In this document: piece after piece, positions 1 to 6,261 of the stretch
Numbering within the stretch: the stretch's first letter is position 1
Layout: each line of letters begins with the position of its first letter
NCBI GenBank assembly: GCA_030593645.1
Contig: JAUVGT010000166.1
Location: 1 to 10,291, forward strand
Reading direction: 5' to 3'
From: Deltaproteobacteria bacterium
GTDB taxonomy: Bacteria > Desulfobacterota > Desulfobacteria > Desulfobacterales > JAUVGT01
Length of the DNA: 10,291 nt
The notes under the pieces: model-generated
Seen by the model: the letters and a program-made list of their open reading frames with translations, nothing else
The model's database searches: none
Told to the model about the DNA's origin: nothing
Position numbers and translations under genes: made by a program

Positions 1-25
1 TTTCACAATTTATGGAGGTGACCTT

Positions 26-171
26 ATGAAAATCACAATAATCATTTGTCTTTTTTGTTTATTTGCAGCTTCCGTTGCAGATGCATCAATAAAAAAAGAA
101 TAAAAAAGAATCTTAATTTGCCGGATAATGTTGAGCCTTTGGCAACATTAACCTTTGGATATGCAAAATAG
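26..171 (+). pseudogene. Internally deleted remnant of a secreted protein, possibly a signal-peptide nitroreductase
   Basis: A strong ribosome binding site (GGAGGTG, 14-20) precedes an ATG at 26. The short reading frame of 25 codons ends with TAA at 101-103 and is almost entirely a signal peptide: MKI, a hydrophobic core, then an ADA-S cleavage-like site. In the next frame (103-171) the sequence reads as a plausible C-terminal tail, KKNLNLPDNVEPLATLTFGYAK split at about residue 12, and stops at TAG 169-171. Tails of the form LP-x-(6-8)-hydrophobic-x-GYP end many nitroreductases, including exported SagB-like ones. I infer that the catalytic middle was lost, with the junction in the A-rich tract around 88-110. 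The alternative is an intact 25-residue secreted peptide followed by unrelated sequence. The family assignment is tentative. Confidence 0.35.
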
Positions 172-295
172 ACGGTTTCGTAAAAAGTCCAACTTCTGCG
201 TTGTGCTGCATTTTGCAATGATTCAACGTACGATAAGTACGCTTCATCATTACAAAAAGTGCGCGCCTTGAATTTGAACTCTTTACGAAACCGTC
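171..295. repeat. MITE-like long imperfect palindrome
   Basis: Perfect 14-bp terminal inverted repeats, GACGGTTTCGTAAA at 171-184 and its complement at 282-295, bound a 125-bp segment that pairs imperfectly along most of its length. The centre is CGTAC (227-231), a GATAA loop, and GTACG (237-241). It contains no open frame. The length, terminal repeats and near-complete self-complementarity fit a non-autonomous transposable element or REP-type repeat. The GACGGTTTCGTAAAAAGTC motif is one I associate with dispersed repeats in Desulfobacteraceae genomes, from memory. It begins on the last base of the preceding remnant's stop codon. As RNA it would form a strong hairpin and could stop transcription or block processing. 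Confidence 0.75.
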
Positions 296-301
296 ACATT
301 C

Positions 302-321
302 GGACTTTTTACGAGACCATC
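302..321. repeat. Degenerate extra terminal-repeat half-copy
   Basis: This 20-nt stretch matches the reverse complement of the left end of the palindrome (171-190) at 18 of 20 positions; the differences are at 315 and 319. It lies 6 nt outside the right terminal repeat and ends 12 nt before the flavodoxin start codon. It extends the possible pairing to 171-190 with 302-321, so a nested or partly duplicated element is likely. Confidence 0.6.
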
Positions 322-332
322 AAAATAAACAC

Positions 333-986
333 ATGAAATTACCTGAAAAAAGAATGATTATTTGGATTGTATCTTTTATAGCAGTATTTATTATTGCCTG
401 CTTTATATTTGTTATTGTCAAAGACAGAACCTATTTTCACAGTCCGCCTTACACTAAAGAATCAAATAAATCTTCTGAAGTGTTGGTCATTTATTATTCG
501 CGATCAGGAAACACAGAAGCCATGGCACGGGAAATTGCCCGGAAATTTAATGCCGATATCATTAAAATCGAGGCGGAAAAATACTCTCTGGATTTTCAAG
601 GCTGGCGTAACGCTGGCAAAGATGCAGATCAAAAGGTAACAGAGACCTTAATAAAACCTGAAACTGTTGATATGGACAAATACAGCCTAATATTTTTAGG
701 TTCTCCTATCTGGTGGTATCGCCCTGCTCCACCTTTATGGGCTTTTGTTGCAAAAAATGATTTCAAAGGAAAAAATGTGGTTTTGTTCAGCACGTTTAAT
801 TCACGGTTCAAAAATCAAGAAATAGCTGAATTTAAAGAATTGGTGGCAAAAAGGAAGGGCCGATTTATGGATCATGTTTATGTCCGGCGTGGAAGGGTTT
901 TTTATCAAAAAAGCGGAGAAACATTAATGAAGGAGACCAGGGAAATTATTGAGGAAAGACTAAATAAATGGAAAAAAGGATCATAA
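333..986 (+). CDS. Membrane-anchored flavodoxin-like protein
   Basis: The 217-residue protein has an N-terminal hydrophobic helix (about residues 8-29) after a basic segment (K2, K6, R7). A flavodoxin-fold domain resembling the Flavodoxin_4 family follows. The phosphate-binding loop is SRSGNTE (56-62) after strand VLVIYY. A second FMN-contact segment, GSPIWWYRPAPP (123-134), has the aromatic residues that normally stack on the isoalloxazine ring. It should bind FMN and shuttle electrons. By the positive-inside rule the domain would face the periplasm, which is unusual for a flavodoxin and remains inference. The ATG at 333 has no recognisable Shine-Dalgarno sequence; the repeat ends just upstream and may have replaced the native leader. 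An in-frame ATG at 354 is possible but would remove the basic N-terminus. The gene ends 16 nt before the next flavoprotein gene, so the two probably form an operon. Confidence 0.85.
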   Translation: MKLPEKRMIIWIVSFIAVFIIACFIFVIVKDRTYFHSPPYTKESNKSSEVLVIYYSRSGNTEAMAREIARKFNADIIKIEAEKYSLDFQGWRNAGKDADQKVTETLIKPETVDMDKYSLIFLGSPIWWYRPAPPLWAFVAKNDFKGKNVVLFSTFNSRFKNQEIAEFKELVAKRKGRFMDHVYVRRGRVFYQKSGETLMKETREIIEERLNKWKKGS

Positions 987-1002
987 AAAAGGAGATTGAG
1001 AC

Positions 1003-1638
1003 ATGAAAGCCTTAGCGATAAATGGTAGTCCTCGTAAAGATGGAAACACATCTGTTCTGATAAAAACAATTTTTGAAGAGCTAGAGGCACAGGGAATCGA
1101 AACAAAAGAAATAAATGTTGGATCAACATTTATCAGGGGATGCATTGCCTGTATGAAGTGCTGGGAAAATCAAGATGGTCATTGTGCACAAAAGAAAGAC
1201 CCGTTGAATGGCTGGCTGGATGAAATGCGTGAAGCCGACGGCATTATTCTTGGTTCTCCGGTTTATCACGCTGGTTTAAGTGGCCAGCTCAAAGTTTTTA
1301 TAGATAGAACTGCAATGGTGGCAATAGCCAACGGAGATATGTTTCAACGAAAAGCAGGTGCAGCAGTTTCTGCAGTGAGACGAGCAGGGGCAGTGGCAAC
1401 CACAAGTTTTCTGAATACATATTTTACAAGTGCTCAAATGATACTTGTGGGGTCAAGTTATTGGAATGTGGGATTTGGTATGGATAAAAAAGAAGTTCTC
1501 AAAGATGGTGAAGGTTTGCAGACGATGCAGAATTTAGGAAAGAATATGGCTTGGCTGTTAAAAAGCATAAACGCTTCAAAAGATCAGATTTCAGAACCTC
1601 AAACGACCATGGGTGTGGTTACAAATTTCATTCGTTAA
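1003..1638 (+). CDS. NADPH-dependent FMN reductase-like iron-sulfur flavoprotein
   Basis: This 211-residue protein of the flavodoxin/FMN-reductase superfamily begins with a strand and the FMN phosphate loop GSPRKDGNTS (8-17). It has the classic second motif GSPVYHAGLSGQLKVFIDR (84-102). Between them lies a cysteine cluster, C47-X2-C50-X2-C53-X7-C61. In iron-sulfur flavoproteins of the Isf type a compact CX2CX2CX4-7C motif binds a [4Fe-4S] cluster, so electron transfer between a cluster and FMN is plausible here. Related reductases with a looser cysteine pattern lack the cluster, so this needs spectroscopy. The start is clear: AAAGGAG at 988-994 lies 8 nt before ATG. The short gap to the upstream flavodoxin suggests co-transcription and perhaps redox partnership. 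The last 20 residues are polar and poorly conserved in appearance. Confidence 0.88.
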   Translation: MKALAINGSPRKDGNTSVLIKTIFEELEAQGIETKEINVGSTFIRGCIACMKCWENQDGHCAQKKDPLNGWLDEMREADGIILGSPVYHAGLSGQLKVFIDRTAMVAIANGDMFQRKAGAAVSAVRRAGAVATTSFLNTYFTSAQMILVGSSYWNVGFGMDKKEVLKDGEGLQTMQNLGKNMAWLLKSINASKDQISEPQTTMGVVTNFIR

Positions 1639-1661
1639 AAATAAAAATCTCCTCAAACGAT

Positions 1662-2174
1662 TTATTCCCATGGCTTGGATGCACCAAACTGTTCGGCGAT
1701 CGAATGTGAACGTTTTCTTCTTTTTTGACGATGTTTTGCTCTTTCCGGGGCAGAGTCATGAAGCTCCTTTTCAATGTCTGTTTCCGGGATAACACCGGGA
1801 ACCGGAACCGGCCTGTTGTCGTTGTCTACTGCCACAAAAGTAAGGAAAGATGTGGCACAGACTGTGCGTTGTCCGGTCATCAAATCTTCGCCAATCACTT
1901 TTACAAATACCTCCATTGAAGTATTATGGGCCCAGGTCACAATTGATTCCAGGCAAATGGATTGCCCCGTCTTAATGGGTCTGAGAAAATCTACTGAATC
2001 CGTAGACGCGGTAACCACAGGCTTCCGAGCATGCCGCATGGCGGATAATGCCGCTATATCATCAATATAAGCCATGACCCTTCCGCCGAATACCGTTCCA
2101 TGATTGTTTGTATCCGATGGAAGAATTATCGCCGATTTAACCGCCCGTGACATACTTGCCGGTTTTACTTTCAT
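1662..2174 (-). CDS. Acyl-CoA thioesterase, YciA/BACH-type hotdog fold
   Basis: The 170-residue cytosolic hydrolase has the family signature early in the chain: TNNHGTVFGGRVMAYIDDIAAL (22-43, here split as TNNHGTVFGG and RVMAYIDDIAAL). N24 and D38/D39 lie at the usual active-site positions. A conserved VDFLRPI strand follows at 61-67. It releases CoA from acyl-CoA esters in fatty-acid turnover. A basic C-terminal extension (about 143-156, RAKHRQKRRKRSH) follows the single hotdog domain; some relatives of this subgroup carry comparable tails. I chose the start at 2174 because AAAGGAG lies just upstream on the minus strand. An open frame runs further, to 2348, but that part translates a dispersed hairpin repeat and is not credible as protein. 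The gene converges on the flavoprotein gene with 23 bp between stops. Confidence 0.9.
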   Translation of the reverse strand: MKVKPASMSRAVKSAIILPSDTNNHGTVFGGRVMAYIDDIAALSAMRHARKPVVTASTDSVDFLRPIKTGQSICLESIVTWAHNTSMEVFVKVIGEDLMTGQRTVCATSFLTFVAVDNDNRPVPVPGVIPETDIEKELHDSAPERAKHRQKRRKRSHSIAEQFGASKPWE

Positions 2175-2194
2175 GGATTTCTCCTTTAATTTCT

Positions 2195-2224
2195 TCTGGA
2201 TTCCGGCCTCCGCCGGAATGACGA
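2195..2224. repeat. Dispersed hairpin repeat (VIPAEAGIQ type)
   Basis: A perfect stem ATTCCGGC (2200-2207) and GCCGGAAT (2212-2219) encloses a CTCC loop, with conserved-looking flanks TTCTGG and GACGAAA. On the minus strand it reads in frame as VIPAEAGIQ. This is a repeat seen, by recall, in intergenic regions of many proteobacterial genomes. It lies about 20 nt upstream of the thioesterase start, inside its transcribed leader, and may affect that mRNA's structure. Confidence 0.7.
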
Positions 2225-2388
2225 AACGAAAAAAATCAGTGAAAGATTTCGTATGATACCAATGAAAAAAACCATTATGACACAGTCTTTTCCACCGGAA
2301 CGAGAATAGCTCTTTTAAAATGAACAGACAGGGCTTATATTCTCTCACCTTGCATTAATAGCCACGTTTTATGGCCACAATAATAAAA

Positions 2389-2641
2389 CTACATCTGGTT
2401 TAAACCTTTCCGGACTCGATAAATCTTTTCCAGTCCGATGAGGCTGTCACCGACATTTTTAATGTGTTTCCGCATGGCCAAGCATGGCCGGGTAAAAACG
2501 ATTTCCACATATCTCCACCAGCACATAATCTGTGGCCGTGTTTCGGCGTACCCACTCATCATGTTTTCCTGCAGTTGCCTTCTCACTTTCCAACACGATT
2601 TTAAGCTTATCTGCCCATTGATCATTAATGTTTAATAACAT
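2389..2641 (-). pseudogene. Possible frameshifted remnant of a small unknown gene
   Basis: Two overlapping minus-strand frames each look partly protein-like. Frame one starts at 2641 (MLLNINDQWADKLKIVLESE onward) and stops at 2459. Frame two carries on below it (KHIKNVGDSLIGLEKIYRVR) to a stop at 2389. Joining them near 2459-2475 would give a continuous protein of about 85 residues. Neither start has a ribosome binding site. I recognise no family and see no diagnostic motif. It may equally be chance open sequence in a gap between genes. A CGGACT/AGTCCG inverted repeat (2411-2416, 2432-2437) falls inside it. Confidence 0.22.
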
Positions 2642-2663
2642 AACAGAAAACGGGGAAAATGTA

Positions 2664-2709
2664 TTGACATACTATAGAAAAAATCGCATCAATCTTAAGA
2701 ACTGATGCG
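2664..2709 (+). promoter_or_regulatory. Leader of the ASST-like gene: TTGACA box and hairpin
   Basis: A perfect TTGACA (2664-2669) lies upstream of the propeller gene, but no good -10 box is found at 16-18 bp spacing (the best candidates are CATCAA and ATCAAT), so the promoter call is weak. Overlapping the expected start region is a perfect 7-bp inverted repeat, CGCATCA (2685-2691) and TGATGCG (2703-2709), with an 11-nt spacer. It could be an operator or an mRNA stem-loop. It lies 10 nt before the ribosome binding site (AAAGGA, 2719-2724). Confidence 0.35.
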
Positions 2710-2731
2710 TGATGATCGAAAGGAAATAAAT

Positions 2732-4174
2732 ATGACTTACCCTACGGTTTACCCCACCGGCACCACGGTTTATCTTCCGGATGAGTGCTGGAACGGATAC
2801 ACAATTTTTCAGGCCAAAGAGCGCGGCGTGCTTCTCATCGACATGAACGGACGGGAAGTGCGCATGTGGAAAGGGCTGCACGGATTCCCAAACAAACTGC
2901 TGCCGGGCGGTTATGTGCTGGGTCATACAGGTGAACGTAACACAAGATTCGGCGTGCAGGATTACAGGGACCTGATCCAGGTGGATTGGGAGGGTAATGT
3001 GGTCTGGAAATTCAACAAGTATGAGTATATTGAAGATCCCGGTGAAAAATCCCAATGGATGGCCCGCGTCCATCATGACTATCAGCGTGAAGGTAATCCC
3101 GTCGGATATTACGTACCCGGTATGGAATTGAAAACCGATAGCGGGAATACGCTTTTGCTCGGTCATAAGGAGCTGATTTGCAAAGACATATCCGATAAAA
3201 CCCTATTGGATGATACCATTTACGAAGTTAACTGGAACGGTGACCTGGTATGGGAATGGATATGCAGCGACCATTTCGACGAATTCGATTTTCATGAGGA
3301 TGCAAAAAATATTTTACACAGGGATCCCAACACGCGCCCGGCCGGTGGAGGCATGGGCGACTGGATGCATCTTAATTCCATGTCCGCACTGGGCCCCAAT
3401 AAATGGTATGATGCGGGAGATGAACGCTTCCACCCGGACAATATCATCACTGACGGCCGTGAAACGAATATCATATTTATTATCAGTAAAGAAACCGGAA
3501 AAATTGTCTGGAAGGTCGGTCCGTATTACGATGAAACCCCTGAACTGAAGGCGCTGGGATGGATTATCGGGCAGCACCACGCCCATATGATTCCTAAAGG
3601 ATTGCCCGGAGAGGGTAATATCCTGGTCTTCGATAACGGGGGATGGGCCGGGTACGGTGCCCCCAATCCAGGGAGTCCGACCGGTGCAAAAAACGCACTG
3701 CGGGATTATTCCAGGGTTCTGGAGTTCGATCCTGTTTCATTAAAAATTATCTGGCAGTACACACCCCAGGAAGCCGGACTTGTCCATCCCACAGACAGCA
3801 GCCGGTTTTATAGCCCTTTTATCAGCAGTGCCCAACGCTTCCCCAACGGAAACACCCTGATCACAGAGGGGAGCGGCGGCAGGATCATTGAAGTCGCATC
3901 CGATCACCGGATTGTTTGGGAATATATCAGTCCCTACTGGGGAAACCACTTTAAAATGAACATGGTTTACCGGGCTTACCGGGCACCTTATGATTGGGTG
4001 CCTCAACTGGAAAAACCTGTAGAGACCGCCATCAAGCCGATTGATGTCACCACGTTTCGAATGCCGGGCGCTGCACCCGGCGGTACGGAATCAGAGGTGA
4101 ATGTCAAAGGGGTCATCCCCTATCAGACATCTTCCGCGCTCTGCGTGCTTTCAGATACGGACGATCCCGGGTAG
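2732..4174 (+). CDS. Arylsulfotransferase (ASST)-like six-bladed beta-propeller protein
   Basis: The 480-residue protein shows six spaced strand repeats with a tryptophan: W46 (EVRMW), W92 (NVVW), W174 (DLVW), W260 (KIVW), W341 (KIIW) and W397 (RIVW). This matches the six-bladed propeller of bacterial aryl-sulfate sulfotransferases. Candidate active-site histidines sit in HHD (114-116), DWMHLNS (210-216) and HHAH (282-285); the HxNS and HHAH segments recall ASST. ASST moves sulfate between phenolic esters and phenols without PAPS. Known ASSTs are periplasmic, but this one has no signal peptide, so a cytoplasmic place and another substrate are possible. The ATG at 2732 is preferred because AAAGGA lies 7 nt upstream; an ATG at 2705 falls inside a hairpin and lacks a site. 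The last 50 residues are low in order. No operon partner is visible. Confidence 0.72.
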   Translation: MTYPTVYPTGTTVYLPDECWNGYTIFQAKERGVLLIDMNGREVRMWKGLHGFPNKLLPGGYVLGHTGERNTRFGVQDYRDLIQVDWEGNVVWKFNKYEYIEDPGEKSQWMARVHHDYQREGNPVGYYVPGMELKTDSGNTLLLGHKELICKDISDKTLLDDTIYEVNWNGDLVWEWICSDHFDEFDFHEDAKNILHRDPNTRPAGGGMGDWMHLNSMSALGPNKWYDAGDERFHPDNIITDGRETNIIFIISKETGKIVWKVGPYYDETPELKALGWIIGQHHAHMIPKGLPGEGNILVFDNGGWAGYGAPNPGSPTGAKNALRDYSRVLEFDPVSLKIIWQYTPQEAGLVHPTDSSRFYSPFISSAQRFPNGNTLITEGSGGRIIEVASDHRIVWEYISPYWGNHFKMNMVYRAYRAPYDWVPQLEKPVETAIKPIDVTTFRMPGAAPGGTESEVNVKGVIPYQTSSALCVLSDTDDPG

Positions 4175-4200
4175 AAGCGGTTTTAGTCCAAACCCTCCAT

Positions 4201-4260
4201 TTGAAGCCGGGTACCATGATAAATTACATGAAAATAGTGTATAATAATTACCCGCTTCAA
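4201..4260 (+). promoter_or_regulatory. Inverted repeat enclosing a candidate promoter
   Basis: TTGAAGC(C)GGGTA at 4201-4213 pairs with TACCCGCTTCAA at 4249-4260; the arms are complementary except for one bulged C. Within the 35-nt loop lies a perfect TATAAT (4240-4245), with ATGATA (4216-4221) 18 bp upstream as a 4/6 match to -35. The element is 223 nt before the DUF4405 gene. It could be that gene's promoter under a palindromic operator, or a stem-loop at the end of the upstream transcript. The rest of 4175-4483 shows no convincing gene. Confidence 0.35.
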
Positions 4261-4483
4261 AATTAAAGTGGATAATTTTTATCCGGTATTTTACTTTCTG
4301 AAACCTGGATTATTAGCGATCGTCACACTTTATATAATCCATTATTTCAACCGATTAAACACCTTCCCTTTATTATTTTTCCCACCTGGCATGCCTGTTG
4401 CTCATATCACATTATCACCCGGATTTCTCACAAGCTTTCTATTGCGAAAAACCCGTGTTTAAACAAACGAAAGGAGTGAACAA

Positions 4484-5431
4484 ATGAGTAAAAAAAAGGG
4501 ATTTAAATGGAGAGGTGTAACAACCTTTATCCTGGCGTTTTCAACATTGTTCAGCACGGTTTCGGGAATCATACTCTATTTTACACACAGCGGAAGAATT
4601 GCCAGGAACACGGATTGGTCCATATTGGGAATGGATAAATGGGGATGGAAAGATCTGCATATCATTTTTTCAACTCTTCTTCTGATTATCATTTTATTCC
4701 ATCTGTATTATAACTGGCGCGTGATCTTCCACTTTTTCTGGAGCAGGCTTCAGTCCTCAGTAAATTTAAAAAAAGAACTGATTGTATCCGCCACAGTCAT
4801 TCTTGCTGTATTTCTGGGGACCATATACAGCATAGAGCCTTTTGCCAGTATTATTGACGTCAATGAAACCTTTAAACATAAAAGAGGTCAACGTTCATCC
4901 GGTATGGGATGGGGCGGATTTCAAAATGAACATGAAATGATCGGTCAGGAAGGCAGACGTTTTCATGGAAATTCCTCTCAATCAGGCCGACAGCAGGGAT
5001 TTGGGAAAGGCAGAGGTATCTACTCCCGGATGGATCAAGAACGCGGTTATGGAAAAGGCAGGGGAAGAAGCTTTCGTCAAACAGAACCGGTCGTCCATTC
5101 AAACGATACCCATCTTCGCGGCCGGGATATTGTCCGCATCGGAAAACATGCGGCCCTTTCAGGAATTTTGGCTGAAGAAAACAATGAATGGAAATTGACC
5201 ACAGATAGGGGGCTGTATGAAATCCACATGGGACCATCAGGATATCGAGAGTCGAAAGGATTTCAGTTAAAAGCGGGTAACACGGCCACTGCATCAGGGT
5301 TTGTTTATCAAAATCACATCGCGGTGACTCAAATCACCTCTATGGATAAAACCATTGTTCTAAGAGACAACACAGGCCGTCCCGCATGGGCAAGAAGCAA
5401 ATATTCCAGGGGCACTGGAAGAAAAAATTAA
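4484..5431 (+). CDS. DUF4405 membrane protein with Gly/Arg-rich linker and C-terminal beta-rich domain
   Basis: The 315-residue protein has three transmembrane helices (about 12-33, 56-78, 98-117). Membrane histidines H59 and H73 lie in helix 2, followed by YNW, as in DUF4405, a family resembling small b-type cytochromes. With a basic N-terminus, the topology predicts the C-terminal two thirds outside the cytoplasm. Residues 130-200 form a Gly/Arg/Gln-rich linker with short repeats (GRGIYSRMDQERGYGKGRGR split over 177-194) and scattered His and Met. Residues 220-305 form a beta-rich domain with patterns LSGIL, WKLTTDRGLYEIHMGP, G..ATASGFV and LRDNTGRPAWA. It looks like a small OB-like fold, but I cannot name it. 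The start has AAAGGAG about 7 nt upstream. The role is unknown; haem-linked redox or metal handling at the membrane is a guess. Confidence 0.78.
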   Translation: MSKKKGFKWRGVTTFILAFSTLFSTVSGIILYFTHSGRIARNTDWSILGMDKWGWKDLHIIFSTLLLIIILFHLYYNWRVIFHFFWSRLQSSVNLKKELIVSATVILAVFLGTIYSIEPFASIIDVNETFKHKRGQRSSGMGWGGFQNEHEMIGQEGRRFHGNSSQSGRQQGFGKGRGIYSRMDQERGYGKGRGRSFRQTEPVVHSNDTHLRGRDIVRIGKHAALSGILAEENNEWKLTTDRGLYEIHMGPSGYRESKGFQLKAGNTATASGFVYQNHIAVTQITSMDKTIVLRDNTGRPAWARSKYSRGTGRKN

Positions 5432-5437
5432 AACAGT

Positions 5438-5462
5438 ATTTTTTGAAAGTGGTTTCAAAAAT
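5438..5462. terminator. AT-rich hairpin after the DUF4405 gene
   Basis: TTTTTGAAA (5440-5448) and TTTCAAAAA (5453-5461) form a perfect 9-bp stem with a GTGG loop, 8 nt after the stop codon. A T-run lies on the left arm and an A-run on the right, so on the minus strand the stem also ends in Ts. The stem is AT-rich and lacks a clear separate U-tract, so termination strength would be modest. It may serve as a bidirectional terminator between the convergent DUF4405 and darP genes. Confidence 0.4.
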
Positions 5463-5557
5463 ATCGGCCGGGGCACTTGTAATGAGTAACAATGATAACT
5501 CAAGCATCACGTCTCTGCGCTTGAACCCTTGACCCCTTAACACATCCCATCTTCAAA

Positions 5558-6046
5558 CTACATTCTCCCTGAAACCTCTTTAAGATATTGGAAAAGTGTC
5601 CTTGAAGCTTTTACCGCTTTCCTCTCATTCGATTGATTCCGCGCGTTTCTTACCAGTTGTGTCAGACGCTGTCTGTCCGCGATGGGGCAATCACTCAATA
5701 CCTCCTCTATAATACTGTCATTTCCATCCTTGAGTTCATCCCGCCACTTTTCAATCTTTTTAAATTCCCGTGCCTTCTCATAATCACCAAACCTGATATT
5801 TTTAAGCGCGCTCTGAATCGGGTCCGGATCAATACTGCGCATGAGTACACCAATATATTGTATCTGTCTTCGTCTGGCACCGTGACTTTTAATCTTCCAT
5901 GCAGCTTTGACAGCCTCAAAAAGCTCTTCCGGTAATTCTATATTTTCAAGCTGATCAGAAGAAAGAGACACCAGTTCCTCTCCCAATTTCTGTAACGCCC
6001 GATCTTCTTTTTTCTTTTGGGTCCTGCTTTTGACCTCATTACTCAT
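5558..6046 (-). CDS. darP: DarP (YjgA, DUF615) ribosome maturation protein
   Basis: The 162-residue protein carries the DUF615 signature from the N-terminus: SRTQKKKEDRALQKLGEELV (7-26), a LPEELFEAV segment, then RRRQIQYIGVLMR (58-70). The C-terminal part is rich in charged helices. In Escherichia coli DarP (about 180 residues) acts late in assembly of the 50S subunit, helping shape the peptidyl-transferase centre. Length and the charged, soluble, all-helical composition agree. GAAAGG (6060-6055 on the minus strand) lies 8 nt before ATG. The gene is alone on its strand here, with 215 bp separating it from the permease gene, so it is probably monocistronic. Confidence 0.9.
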   Translation of the reverse strand: MSNEVKSRTQKKKEDRALQKLGEELVSLSSDQLENIELPEELFEAVKAAWKIKSHGARRRQIQYIGVLMRSIDPDPIQSALKNIRFGDYEKAREFKKIEKWRDELKDGNDSIIEEVLSDCPIADRQRLTQLVRNARNQSNERKAVKASRTLFQYLKEVSGRM

Positions 6047-6261
6047 ATTAATGACCTTTCAAACTCAAATTCTTTTTATAATTAATGGATTTAATAACAA
6101 TTGTAAAGAGCCGAAAAATAGATATCAGAGTCCCATCTGTGTGTGAAAGCATTCGGGATTTGGGGCCGGGGTCGGTATCGCAATCGTCTTTTCTTTAACC
6201 CGACATAATGGGCAGATATACAAGCCTGCCCCAACATCATTCTTCCCTTAAACCCTGTCTA

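Noticed and set aside
4268..4462. Open frame with hydrophobic translation before the DUF4405 gene
   Set aside because: It would start with GTG without a ribosome site, has no family-like motif and lies in an AT-rich spacer; hydrophobic codons are expected there by composition.
5483..5533. Sixteen-codon ORF between DUF4405 and darP
   Set aside because: It has no ribosome binding site and no sign of coding constraint.
6210..6231. GGGCAG/CTGCCC hairpin downstream of the permease gene as a terminator
   Set aside because: The 6-bp stem is real, with a 10-nt loop, but no T-tract follows on the minus strand, so an intrinsic terminator cannot be supported.
6047..6261. Gene or small RNA between darP and the permease
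   Set aside because: No open frame with a ribosome site; only a short hairpin and an AT-rich darP upstream region without a convincing promoter are visible.
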